This document shows positions 56,206 through 64,000 of a DNA stretch of 64,000 bases, piece by piece (the stretch's first letter is position 1; each line of letters starts with the position of its first letter). The position numbers were made by a program, and so were the translations under genes. This stretch comes from Streptomyces sp. col6 (lineage in GTDB: Bacteria; Actinomycetota; Actinomycetes; Streptomycetales; Streptomycetaceae): positions 274,473 to 338,472 of the forward strand of contig NZ_RDBL01000027.1 in NCBI RefSeq assembly GCF_008042035.1, read 5' to 3'. Under the pieces are notes generated by a model that was not told the DNA's origin, did not search any database, and was given only the letters and a program-made list of their open reading frames with translations.

Positions 56206-56919
56206 TCAGCGTCGCAGCTTCGGGAACCGGCCAGGCTGCTTCTCCTCGGCCGCCTGCTTGACCTTCACGGCGTACTCGTCGACGTACTCCTGACCGGAGA
56301 GGCGGAGGATCGCGTACATGATCTCGTCGGTCACCGCGCGGATGGCCGCCTTCTCGTTCTCCAGGCCCTCGTAGCGAGAGAAGTCCAGCGGTTCACCGAA
56401 GCGGATGGTGACCGGCTTGATACGGGGGAGGCGCCTGCCGGGCGGCTGGATCTCGAAGGTGCCGACCATGGCGCACGGCACCACCGGCACCTGCGCCCGG
56501 ATGGCCATGACCGCGACCCCGACCTTGCCCTTGTAGAGCCGCCCGTCGTGCGAGCGGGTTCCCTCCGGGTAGATGCCCAGCAGCTCGCCCCGGCCCAGCA
56601 CGCCGAGGCCCTCGCGGATCGCGGCCTGCCCGGCCTCCTTGCCCGACCGGTCCACCGGGATCTGGCCGGCGCTGCGGAAGAAGGCGGCGGTCAGCCGGCC
56701 CTTCAGCCCCGGGCCGGTGAAGTACTCGGCCTTGGCGAGGAAGGTGATGCGCCGCTTGATGATCGCGGGCATCAGGAAGTGGTCGGAGAACGACAGGTGA
56801 TTGCTGGCGACGATCGCGGCGCCGTCGTCCGGAATGTGCTCCGCACCCTCGATGACCGGCCGGAACAGCAGCCGCAGCACCGGCCCGAGAACGACGTACT
56901 TGAGGACGTAGTAGAACAC
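56206..56919 (-). CDS. 1-acyl-sn-glycerol-3-phosphate acyltransferase (PlsC-like)
   Basis: 237-aa membrane-associated acyltransferase of phospholipid synthesis, converting lysophosphatidate to phosphatidate. Block I is NHLSFSD (N40, H41, D46), block III is YPEGTRS (E119 to T121), and later VVPCAMVGTFE is typical. An N-terminal hydrophobic helix anchors it. GTG 56919 has GGGGAGA upstream. Streptomycetes have several paralogues, so the exact acyl acceptor is uncertain. Confidence 0.9.
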   Translation of the reverse strand: MFYYVLKYVVLGPVLRLLFRPVIEGAEHIPDDGAAIVASNHLSFSDHFLMPAIIKRRITFLAKAEYFTGPGLKGRLTAAFFRSAGQIPVDRSGKEAGQAAIREGLGVLGRGELLGIYPEGTRSHDGRLYKGKVGVAVMAIRAQVPVVPCAMVGTFEIQPPGRRLPRIKPVTIRFGEPLDFSRYEGLENEKAAIRAVTDEIMYAILRLSGQEYVDEYAVKVKQAAEEKQPGRFPKLRR

Positions 56920-57065
56920 GGTGTCTCCCCGGTGTGCGGGATCAGCGGGTCATTGCATCGCCGTGCGGGCGGTCCGCTCCTTCCCGGCGGTCGATCGTAG
57001 CCCGCTGTGACATGTACCCCGCACTCAGGACGGGAAGCCGGACGGCCCCTCACACGGCCGTTCCC

Positions 57066-58667
57066 TCACATGGCCGCGCCGAAGTCCTGCGTCCAGACGA
57101 TGCCGCCGGGGCTGTCCTGGATGCCCACGCCCAGCTCCTTGAAGGAGCAGTTCAGGATGTTCGCCCGGTGGCCGGGGCTGTTCATCCAGGAGTTCATGAC
57201 GTCGGCGGGCGTGCGCTGGCCCTTGGCGATGTTCTCGCCGTACGTGCTCCACCGGTAGCCGGCGGCCGTGATCCGCTCGCCCGGACCCGACCCGTCCTGC
57301 GAGGTGTGCGAGAAGTAGTCGTGCGCGGCCATGTCCTCGGAGTGCCGCTGCGCGGCGGTCGTCAGCTGATCGTTGCCGGTCACCGGACCGCAGCCCTCCT
57401 TGGCCCGCTCGGTGTTGACGAGCGCCAGGACCTGGTCCGCGTCCGACGACGCGCTCGGCGTGGGCTGTGCCGGGGCCGGCCGGGTCGCCGGGGCCGACTT
57501 CGGCGCCGACGGGTGCTTGCTCGCGGGCGCGGTCTTCTTCGGCTTCGGAGCGGCCTTCGTCTTCGTGGCCTTCGGGCTCGCGCTCCTGCCTGCGGAGTGC
57601 GAGGGGGATGCGGACGGCGTCGGGGAGCCGGAGGTGTCGCCCGACGCGGCGGCGGTGGGGGGACCGGAGGCCTCGGGGGCGGTCGCCACGGAGACCTCGT
57701 CGTCGCTGTCACCCGTCGACAGATGGACGACGGCGCCGCCGGTGCCCAGGACGCCCACCGCGATGACGGACGCCACCACGGCGTTGCGCCGGCGGCGGCG
57801 CTGCGCCTGGCCCCGTCGCAGCGCCGCCCGGCCGGGGCGGCCGGACGCGGACAGGGGCATTGTGGCGGCGACCTCGGTCAGCCGCGGCGCCTGGCCCGCC
57901 GCGACGGCCGCGAGCGGCACCAGCGCCAGCCCCACCAGCAGGCCCTCGGCCGGGACGAGCCCCGAGCCGAAGCCGGAGCAGACGGTGCAGCCGCGCGCGT
58001 GCCGTGCGATGCGCTTGCGCCACAGCGGCGAGGGCGCCCCGTCCCATCCGATGAGGATGTCGTCGAGGAGCACGCACCTCGGCTGCGCGGCCAGCGCACC
58101 CACCACCACCCGGGCGGTGTCCAGCTGCGCCTTCATCCGCTGCACGCGTACTGCGGTGTGCTCGGGGGACAGGTTCATCGCGGCGGCCACCTCGGCCCGC
58201 GTCAGCTCGCCCGCCGCCTCCAGCCACCACAGGGAGAGCAGCGCCCGGTCGTCCTCGTCCACCCACCGGGTCGCCTCCGCGACCTGCCGGCGCTGCCCCG
58301 AAAGACCGAGCCGCAGGATGGTCACATCGACGAAGTCGGCAGCCGGGTCGACCCGGTCCTGGCCGTGTGTCATGGGTTCCACGGGTATCGCCGCGGTCTG
58401 CCGGTCGCGCCAGTGCCCGCGTATCTCGTTCATCGCGATGGCCACCAGCCAGGAGCGGAAGCTCTCCGGATGCCGCAGGCCCGGCAGCGCCCGCAGCATG
58501 CGCAGGACCGTCTCCTGCACGACGTCGTCCACGTCCGCGTGCCCGTTCAGCGCGCGGCCGACGATGTTGTAGAGCAGCGGCAGACAGGACGCGACAAGGT
58601 GGTCCTTGGCGCGGGCGTCCCCGGCTCTCGCCGCCTTGATCAACGCCCGTTCGCGGTCCTGGCCCAT
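57066..58667 (-). CDS. ECF sigma factor fused through a membrane helix to a CAP/SCP domain
   Basis: 533-aa single polypeptide. Sigma-2 lies at about 8-88 (DVDDVVQETVLRMLRALPGL; FRSWLVAIAMNEIRGHWRD) and sigma-4 at about 118-185 (LTRAEVAAAMNLSPEHTAVRVQRMK). A short zinc-finger-like ARHARGCTVC (H223, C227, C230), as in anti-sigma factors, follows. Then come a hydrophobic stretch (241-258), a basic patch, a likely transmembrane helix (296-316), a long Ser/Pro/Lys-rich linker to 410 and a C-terminal CAP/SCP domain (about 412-533; RHSEDMAAHDYFSH, YGENIAKG, SWMNSPGHRANIL). A membrane-bound sigma factor with an extracytoplasmic sensor or enzymatic domain is inferred. ATG 58667 chosen; no strong SD. 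Confidence 0.88.
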   Translation of the reverse strand: MGQDRERALIKAARAGDARAKDHLVASCLPLLYNIVGRALNGHADVDDVVQETVLRMLRALPGLRHPESFRSWLVAIAMNEIRGHWRDRQTAAIPVEPMTHGQDRVDPAADFVDVTILRLGLSGQRRQVAEATRWVDEDDRALLSLWWLEAAGELTRAEVAAAMNLSPEHTAVRVQRMKAQLDTARVVVGALAAQPRCVLLDDILIGWDGAPSPLWRKRIARHARGCTVCSGFGSGLVPAEGLLVGLALVPLAAVAAGQAPRLTEVAATMPLSASGRPGRAALRRGQAQRRRRRNAVVASVIAVGVLGTGGAVVHLSTGDSDDEVSVATAPEASGPPTAAASGDTSGSPTPSASPSHSAGRSASPKATKTKAAPKPKKTAPASKHPSAPKSAPATRPAPAQPTPSASSDADQVLALVNTERAKEGCGPVTGNDQLTTAAQRHSEDMAAHDYFSHTSQDGSGPGERITAAGYRWSTYGENIAKGQRTPADVMNSWMNSPGHRANILNCSFKELGVGIQDSPGGIVWTQDFGAAM

Positions 58668-58797
58668 GCTGTGCTCACTCTTCCGGAGTCCTGTTCTGGC
58701 TTCACGCACACCTGGGAGATGCGGCCCGGCGGGGACCATAACAAAAACCCGTCGCTCATCTGTACGTAAAGAGGCTCGGTCGCTGTGCGGGAAAGCG

Positions 58798-58831
58798 GTC
58801 CGGCCCCGCCACACAGGTGGCGGGGCCGGAC
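58798..58831 (-). terminator. Terminator after GH6 cellulase
   Basis: A perfect 15-bp stem (58798-58812 with 58817-58831) with a 4-nt loop lies 29 nt past the GH6 stop on the minus strand. Confidence 0.85.
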
Positions 58832-58859
58832 GCGGTCACCGGATCATCCAGTGGGTGTT

Positions 58860-60986
58860 TCAGGGAGCGGTGCCCCAGGAGAGCGCACCTGCCGTGTACA
58901 CGCCGACCTTCGAAGCGTCGGCGAACGAGGTGCCCGTGCCGTGACTGTAGTCGTCCGCCTCGTTGAAGTTGGACCAGTCGCTCTTGTTCAGCCGCAACTG
59001 CATCTCACCGGTGGAGGCGCCTGCCGCGAGGCTGCCGCTGCCGAAGGAGACCTCCAGGTAGTGGCTGGCACCCGCCGCCGAACCGTTCGTCTTCACCGCC
59101 AGGCTCAGCTTCCCGCAGCCCAGGACCGCGTAGTCGCACGAGGTGCCGAAGGTGGAGGAGCCGGACTCGGGGGTGAACCAGTAGCGCAGCTTCACCGTGG
59201 ACAGGTCCACCGCCGTGCTGCCGGTGTTGACCAGCTGGAGACCGAACCGGATCTGGTTGTCGGTCGCGGAGGAGTCGTTGTTCTTGTACTGGACCTTCAG
59301 CGAGCCGGTTCCGGTGCCACCCCCGGCGGAGGTGGTGACGGAGAGGGCCGAGGAGGCCGCCGAGACGTTACCGGCCGCGTCCTTCGCCTTGACCGTGTAG
59401 CTGTACGCCGTCGAGGCCGACAGACCCGTGTCGGTGTACGAGGTCGTGGTGGTCGAGCCCACCTTGGCGGAGCCCCGGTACACGTCGTAGCCGGTCACCG
59501 CCTTGTTGTCGCTCGACGCGGACCAGGACAGCGAGACGCTGCTGCTGGTCTTCGCCGTGGACGTCAGACCGGTGGGCGCGGTGGGCGCCTGGGTGTCGGT
59601 GCCACCGCCGGGGTTCTCGCCGCCGCCGTCGATCGGCGGGTAGGCGTTGCGCACCAGCTCCTGGAACTGCGCGGAGAACCAGTGACCCGCCAGCGGCGAG
59701 TTCGGCAGCGCGCCCGTCTTGCTGTTGCCGTTGCGGCCGTTGCCCTCGTACGTCGGGTCGCACATCCGGTCGAAGCCCTTGCCCTCGTCATTGTCCTCGG
59801 GCTGGCTGTTGCCGTCCGACTCCCCCGGGGGCTTCGCCCACACGTAGGCGTCGATCCCGGGCTCGGGGGCGGTGGTGGGACGCTCACCGATGCCGGCACC
59901 GCTCTGGTTGCACCAGTTGCCGGCGTGGATGCGCCGGTCGACGCGGCCGCCGTTGACGTAGTCGTCCACGCTGGTCAGCGGGCCGGCGGAGGTGGGCCGG
60001 TCGGCGCCGCCCCAGCCGTTGCGGGCGGTGTCGATCAGCATGCCGATGTTCGAGTTGAAGCCCTGGCCCACCAGCTGGGTGCGCAGCGCCTGGGCGAATG
60101 ACAGCTCGTCGACGTAGTAGTTCCAGTCGACCCACTTGGACTGGCGCACGGTGGTGCCGTTCACCGAGTCGGTGACCTTGAAGTTCGGCTCCTTGAGGGC
60201 CGAGTAGTTGGCCGTGTTCACGATGAAGCCGGCGACATCGTCGACGGTGGCACCCTCGGACGTCGCGGCCTTCTTGAACTCGACCCCGGCCGGGACCATG
60301 TTGCTGTCCCAGCCCAGCCAGCCGTGGTGCGCCGCGTCCACGTAGTTGTAGACGTTGGGGATGGCGCCCAGGGTGTGCAGGGCGTAGCCGATGCCCTTCT
60401 CGTAGTTGCCGTTTGCCTTCATCGTCGCGCATGCGTCGGTCGAACCGGCCGTACCGCCCGCGTTGGTGACGATGTTGGGCAGCGAGTCGGGCTCGATGAT
60501 CGTGACGATGCGCAGGTTCGCGTACGCCGGGTCGGCGAGGATCTCGGAGATCGGGTCGATGTACTCGTCCTTGTAGCGGTCGAGCTCCGTGGGGCCGAGC
60601 TCGCCGTTGGACGCCAGGGCGGCACAGTCGCGTCCCGGCAGGTCGTAGATGACGACCTGGAAGAGGTTCGCGCCCTGGTCGAGGGCGGTGTCCAGGTGCT
60701 CGCGCAGGCTCATCGCCCCCGGCGTCCCGCCGATGGCCGCGATGCGGTCCATCCAGACGAAGGCCGGCGTGTCGGCGATGGCAGACCCGCCCGGCTCTGC
60801 CGCCGCCTTGGCGGACCAGTCCGGGTTCACATATGCCTTGGCGCCCACATAGGGGTTGTCGACCCGGGCCGCCGCGGCGTCGGCGGTGGTGGGGAGGGCC
60901 ACCGCCAGGGCCGCGCCCATGGCCAGGGCGGAGGCTGCGGCCAGCCTCCTGCGCAGCCGGTTCTTGATGGTGCCTCTGGTACTCAT
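58860..60986 (-). CDS. Secreted GH6 cellulase with FN3 and CBM3 modules
   Basis: 708-aa secreted enzyme. A Sec signal (about 1-38; basic start RLRRRLAAASALAMG) precedes a GH6 catalytic domain (about 42-475). GH6 signatures are VVIYDLPGRDCAALASNGEL and TIIEPDSLPN, with the catalytic acids in these regions. The length and late segment (KGFDRMCDPTYEGNGRNG) resemble exo-acting cellobiohydrolases such as Cel6B, though endo activity is not excluded. An FN3 domain (about 478-570) and a C-terminal cellulose-binding CBM3 (about 580-708) follow. It sits 164 bp downstream of GH48; two hairpins lie between. Confidence 0.93.
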   Translation of the reverse strand: MSTRGTIKNRLRRRLAAASALAMGAALAVALPTTADAAAARVDNPYVGAKAYVNPDWSAKAAAEPGGSAIADTPAFVWMDRIAAIGGTPGAMSLREHLDTALDQGANLFQVVIYDLPGRDCAALASNGELGPTELDRYKDEYIDPISEILADPAYANLRIVTIIEPDSLPNIVTNAGGTAGSTDACATMKANGNYEKGIGYALHTLGAIPNVYNYVDAAHHGWLGWDSNMVPAGVEFKKAATSEGATVDDVAGFIVNTANYSALKEPNFKVTDSVNGTTVRQSKWVDWNYYVDELSFAQALRTQLVGQGFNSNIGMLIDTARNGWGGADRPTSAGPLTSVDDYVNGGRVDRRIHAGNWCNQSGAGIGERPTTAPEPGIDAYVWAKPPGESDGNSQPEDNDEGKGFDRMCDPTYEGNGRNGNSKTGALPNSPLAGHWFSAQFQELVRNAYPPIDGGGENPGGGTDTQAPTAPTGLTSTAKTSSSVSLSWSASSDNKAVTGYDVYRGSAKVGSTTTTSYTDTGLSASTAYSYTVKAKDAAGNVSAASSALSVTTSAGGGTGTGSLKVQYKNNDSSATDNQIRFGLQLVNTGSTAVDLSTVKLRYWFTPESGSSTFGTSCDYAVLGCGKLSLAVKTNGSAAGASHYLEVSFGSGSLAAGASTGEMQLRLNKSDWSNFNEADDYSHGTGTSFADASKVGVYTAGALSWGTAP

Positions 60987-61053
60987 TGCGGCTCCGTGCT
61001 CCTCTCGTACGCCTGCGGAAACTCCCCGCAGACGGGTACATGGGGGGTGCGGC

Positions 61054-61130
61054 CCGATGGCGGGCTCAGCGGGGTGAGTGTGTGACCCGCCATCGGGAGT
61101 GGGTGGGTGACCGGCCCTCCGGCCGGTCAC
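61054..61130 (-). terminator. Two hairpins between the cellulase genes
   Basis: Nearest the GH48 stop, a 10-bp perfect stem (61107-61116 with 61121-61130) has a 4-nt loop. Next, an 11-bp stem (61054-61064 with 61086-61096) has a 21-nt loop. The first is a likely terminator of GH48; together they could also attenuate readthrough into GH6. Confidence 0.75.
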
Positions 61131-61150
61131 GGGGTGGTGCCGACCGCCTG

Positions 61151-63958
61151 TTACGGCTCGACTCCCCAGGCCAGCGCGCCGGCGACGTAGGCGCCGACCT
61201 TCGTGGAGTCCGCGTAGGAGGTGTTGGTGGCCCGGCTGTAGTCGTTGCTCTCGTTGAAGTTCGACCAGTCGCTCTTGTTGAGCCGCAGCTGGATCTCACC
61301 GGTGGACGCGCCGGCGGCCAGGGTGCCCGCACCGCCGGTGAAGCCGACCTCCAGGTAGCGGTCGGCACCGGTCTTCGGGCTGGAGACGGCGGCCACCGTG
61401 TGCGTGACGGTGGAGGAGCCGAGTGCGGCGTAGTCGCAGTACGTGCCGAAGGTGCTCGGCCCGCCGTCCGCGGTGAACCAGTACCGGACCTTGACCGTCG
61501 ACAGGTCGACGGGTGCGCTGCCGGTGTTCACCACCTGGAGGCCCAGCCGGATCTGGTTGTCGCTCGCGGAGGAGTCGGTGTTCTTGTACTGGACCTTCAC
61601 CGCGCCGGTGCCGCCCGAGCCGCCGGACTTGGTGGTGGCGAGCACCGCGTCGGACAGTGCCGAGGTGTTGCCGCCCGCGTCCCGCGCCGCGACCGCGTAG
61701 GTGTACTCGGTGGCGGCGGCGAGCCCGGTGTCGGTGAACGTCCGCCCGGTCGCGTTGCCCGCCAGCACACCGTTGCGGTACACGTCGTAGCCGGTCACCG
61801 CGACGTTGTCGGTGGACGCCGACCAGGAGAGCGAGACGCTGTCCTTGGTGGTCGCGCTCACCGTGAGACCCGCCGGCGCGGTCGGCGGCTCGGTGTCGCC
61901 GCCCGGCTCACCGCCGCCGCCCTCCACCAGCAGCTCCGCGTAGATCGCGAAGGCCAGGGCGAGCGCGGCCTGCGCCCAGAAGCGGTGGTACGTGAAGACG
62001 GGCGCGTCACCGCCGTCCAGGTACGCCTCCACCTTGGGCCAGTCCGGGTCGTCCTTGTACCAGCTGCGGATGCCGATGAAGGTCGAACCGGGCCGGACCG
62101 GGTCGCCGTTGGGCATGGTGCCCGACCAGCCGGAGGGGATGTACACCTCGTCGTCGAACCGGTTGTAGTCCAGCCGGGTCTCCGGCACCGAGATGCCCTT
62201 GTCCGTGGTGTTCGTCGCCATCGCGTCCAGCAGCGCCTTCGCCAGCGCCGCCGCGTCCTCGTCACCCGACTTGGCGGCGTAGTAGGTGAGCGTCTTGACG
62301 TACGCGGCGCCCACGCCGACGTCGTTGGCGTAGTCCACGACCGAGACGTGCAGACCGGAGTTGTCCCCGGGCGAGGTGGCGTTCCAGGTGTCCGGCTCGC
62401 CCGTCCAGTTCAGCGTGGAGGGGAAGCGGAAGCTGCCGTCGGCCCCGATGGTCGTCTCGCTCGACGCCCAGGCGACCCACTTCGAGAGGACGGCCCCGGC
62501 GGTCGCGTTGCCGGTCACGTAGTAGTACGCGGCGACACGCTCCATGCCCCAGGCCTGGAAGCCGAACCAGTTGTTGCTCGCCGGGTCGTGGTACACCGGC
62601 TGCCAGTCGTACGCCATCCCGTAGAAGGTGGGTGTGCCGGCCGGGGGCGCGCTGTAGCTGCCCTCCCAGCTGTTGGTGCAGCCGCCCGCGAGGGCGCCCT
62701 CGCTGGACTGGAGCCAGGTCAGGAACTCCAGCTGCCGGGTCAGGCTCTTGGACCAGTCCGACCTGGCCGTTGCGGACTTGGGGGTGAGCGAGGGCACGTT
62801 GGACAGCGCCCAGGCGGCCAGCGGGTTCTGGTAGCCCTGGTGCGACGCGCCGTCACCGATGCGCCAGGCCCAGCCGCCGCCGCTGCCCGCCGCGGCCCCG
62901 CCCCAGGCGTAGTACCACGACAGCAGGTAGTGCTGGGAGTCCCGGCCCGACGCGGCCGGGCAGGAGTTGGGGTCGGTGCAGTTGCCGATGCGCTTGAAGT
63001 ACTTGTCGAACATGGCGTAGCGGAGGTAGTCGCCCATCTTGGCGGCCTTCGCCACCGAGGCCGCGACCTGGCTCTCCTTGCCCTGCTCGGCGGCCCAGCG
63101 GTACGCCCAGTAGGCCGCCTGCACCGCGCGGGCGTCGGCGTCCGGCGCGTTGGTGTACTTCCACTGCTTGGCGTAGCTGGAGTCCTTGACGAACAGGTCG
63201 AGATACCCGTTGGGGCCGCCGTACTTGAAGAGGTCGGTGGTCGGTTGCGGGACGGTCTCCCACACCGACTCCTGCGCACCGCGCTGGTAGGTGTTGATGA
63301 AGGAGGCGCCGGCGCCCGGCCCGGACTCGCCCCCGGTGCCCGGCTTGTTGCCGTAGCCGTAGACATTGTCCAGGTCCATCAGCCAGTGCATGCCGTAGAC
63401 GTCCATCGTCCCGTAGGACGAGGCGAGTTCGGCCGACAGCGGGTCGGTGCCCACGGGCACCGTGCCGTCCAGCGCGGAGGGGTAGCCGCTCGGCAGCGGG
63501 TGCTCGGGTGCGTAGGTGGCGGGCGCCGAGGGGTTGTACGAATCGCTGGTGGACTGGTCGGCGTGCTGCGGAATGATGGTCTTCTCGGCCACCGCCCAGG
63601 CCGCGTTGAACGGCGCCCAGTCACCCGTCACCCGGCCGTAGGCCGCCTCCAGCCACATCCAGAAGCTGACGGCCTCCGACGTCGTCTGGTGGCCGTGGTC
63701 CGGCGCCTCGACCATCAGGGTCTCGACCGAGTGGTACGGGAGACCGTCGGGGCTGAAGTAGCCGTTGGCGGCGTCCTTGATCTTGCCGTACTGGGTGAGG
63801 AAGGCCTGGGTGTACGGGTCGTCGGCCGCGGCGGCCTTCCGGGACCCGGTATCCGCCTGTGCCGAGGCGGGGCCGGCGACCGCGGTGCCCTGGGTCAGAC
63901 CGAGGGCCAGCACGCTGCCGCCGAGGGCGCTGCTGAACGTTCTACGTGATATCGACAC
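61151..63958 (-). CDS. Secreted GH48 cellobiohydrolase with FN3 and CBM3 modules
   Basis: 935-aa reducing-end-acting processive cellulase. A Tat-type signal (SISRRTFSSALGGSVLALG) precedes the GH48 catalytic domain (about 47-690); SVETLMVEAPDHGHQTTSEA carries the catalytic Glu region and LMDLDNVYGYGNKPG is typical of the family. An FN3 domain (about 700-790) and a CBM3 (about 805-935) follow, both clearly homologous to those of the neighbouring GH6. GTG 63958 has GGAGGA upstream. GH48 is usually the key exo-enzyme of cellulose-degrading actinobacteria and acts with GH6. The promoter lies mostly beyond the window. Confidence 0.95.
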   Translation of the reverse strand: MSISRRTFSSALGGSVLALGLTQGTAVAGPASAQADTGSRKAAAADDPYTQAFLTQYGKIKDAANGYFSPDGLPYHSVETLMVEAPDHGHQTTSEAVSFWMWLEAAYGRVTGDWAPFNAAWAVAEKTIIPQHADQSTSDSYNPSAPATYAPEHPLPSGYPSALDGTVPVGTDPLSAELASSYGTMDVYGMHWLMDLDNVYGYGNKPGTGGESGPGAGASFINTYQRGAQESVWETVPQPTTDLFKYGGPNGYLDLFVKDSSYAKQWKYTNAPDADARAVQAAYWAYRWAAEQGKESQVAASVAKAAKMGDYLRYAMFDKYFKRIGNCTDPNSCPAASGRDSQHYLLSWYYAWGGAAAGSGGGWAWRIGDGASHQGYQNPLAAWALSNVPSLTPKSATARSDWSKSLTRQLEFLTWLQSSEGALAGGCTNSWEGSYSAPPAGTPTFYGMAYDWQPVYHDPASNNWFGFQAWGMERVAAYYYVTGNATAGAVLSKWVAWASSETTIGADGSFRFPSTLNWTGEPDTWNATSPGDNSGLHVSVVDYANDVGVGAAYVKTLTYYAAKSGDEDAAALAKALLDAMATNTTDKGISVPETRLDYNRFDDEVYIPSGWSGTMPNGDPVRPGSTFIGIRSWYKDDPDWPKVEAYLDGGDAPVFTYHRFWAQAALALAFAIYAELLVEGGGGEPGGDTEPPTAPAGLTVSATTKDSVSLSWSASTDNVAVTGYDVYRNGVLAGNATGRTFTDTGLAAATEYTYAVAARDAGGNTSALSDAVLATTKSGGSGGTGAVKVQYKNTDSSASDNQIRLGLQVVNTGSAPVDLSTVKVRYWFTADGGPSTFGTYCDYAALGSSTVTHTVAAVSSPKTGADRYLEVGFTGGAGTLAAGASTGEIQLRLNKSDWSNFNESNDYSRATNTSYADSTKVGAYVAGALAWGVEP

Positions 63959-64000
63959 AAATCCTCCAGTGGCGGGTGTCGTCGAGGGGGAGGGGAGGAG

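Noticed and set aside
60987..61150. CebR operator between the cellulase genes
   Set aside because: No TGGGAGCGCTCCCA or close variant is present; only hairpins are seen. The GH48 promoter is mostly outside the window.
60986..63949. Open frame of almost 1,000 codons antisense to GH48
   Set aside because: Low-complexity Arg/Gly/Val translation without motifs; the sense strand encodes a complete GH48 enzyme.

Overview
The window is a stretch of very high-GC DNA (about 72% G+C by eye) with dense genes on both strands, strong GC codon bias, many GTG and TTG starts and almost no TTA codons. Together with the gene content (an extra EF-Tu of the tuf3 type, a whiJ-like XRE/DUF397/ATPase regulatory set, a ydaO-type c-di-AMP riboswitch ahead of an NlpC/P60 wall hydrolase, SWIM-DUF6493 proteins and secreted GH6/GH48 cellulases), this points firmly to a Streptomyces chromosome. 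From memory, the order (tuf3, purB, bio genes, cellulases) resembles the SCO1321-to-SCO1187 part of the S. coelicolor arm read backwards; I could not check this. No rRNA, tRNA, insertion sequence, prophage or CRISPR array was seen.

Layout. 0-9.7 kb: a cysteine-free EF-Tu, a spermidine-synthase-fold protein, an MFS exporter, a membrane-anchored Pro/Gln-rich protein, a hotdog thioesterase, DedA, two left-handed beta-helix proteins, an EamA exporter with a divergent XRE-cupin regulator, and a YbaK deacylase. 9.7-16.2 kb: a CoA-binding protein, a YigZ/IMPACT protein, the sbcD-sbcC nuclease operon, an Lrp regulator and a rhodanese. 16.2-28.6 kb: a DUF885 metalloprotease, an Lrp regulator divergent from a methionine gamma-lyase-like enzyme, a membrane ACT-GNAT acetyltransferase, a translationally coupled SWIM/DUF6493 pair, a MocR regulator divergent from an EamA transporter, and an alpha/beta hydrolase. 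28.6-35.5 kb: a HutC-type GntR regulator with an elaborate promoter, an 86-bp tandem repeat, a ROK regulator, and a two-component system divergent from an ABC exporter.

35.5-44.5 kb: mug and purB, an SGNH hydrolase, two overlapping CNNM/CorC-like CBS membrane proteins, a GNAT, a cytochrome P450, a small toxin-antitoxin pair with a degenerate Fic/Doc-like toxin, and a methyltransferase. 44.7-49.2 kb: the biotin genes as a divergon (bioB-bioA-bioD leftward, bioF rightward) with a palindrome between them; BioB has a Cys/Gly-rich tail. 49.2-51.6 kb: the whiJ-like set, which holds the only two TTA (bldA-dependent) codons I found in the window, then the riboswitch-controlled NlpC/P60 gene. 51.9-58.7 kb: a ClpP-like protein lacking the catalytic Ser and His, an orphan Phd/YefM antitoxin, a TetR-controlled membrane protein, an epimerase, a PlsC acyltransferase, and one polypeptide joining an ECF sigma factor to an extracytoplasmic CAP domain. 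58.8-64 kb: tandem GH48 and GH6 cellulases sharing homologous FN3-CBM3 tails.

A recurring feature is promoter placement. At least fourteen genes have a -10-like hexamer (mostly TANNNT) ending only 6-7 nt before the start codon and no Shine-Dalgarno sequence, which implies leaderless mRNAs and was used to choose several starts. Perfect-stem hairpins mark the ends of many transcripts. All coordinates come from reading the sequence by eye; product names rest on recognised motifs, not on database searches.
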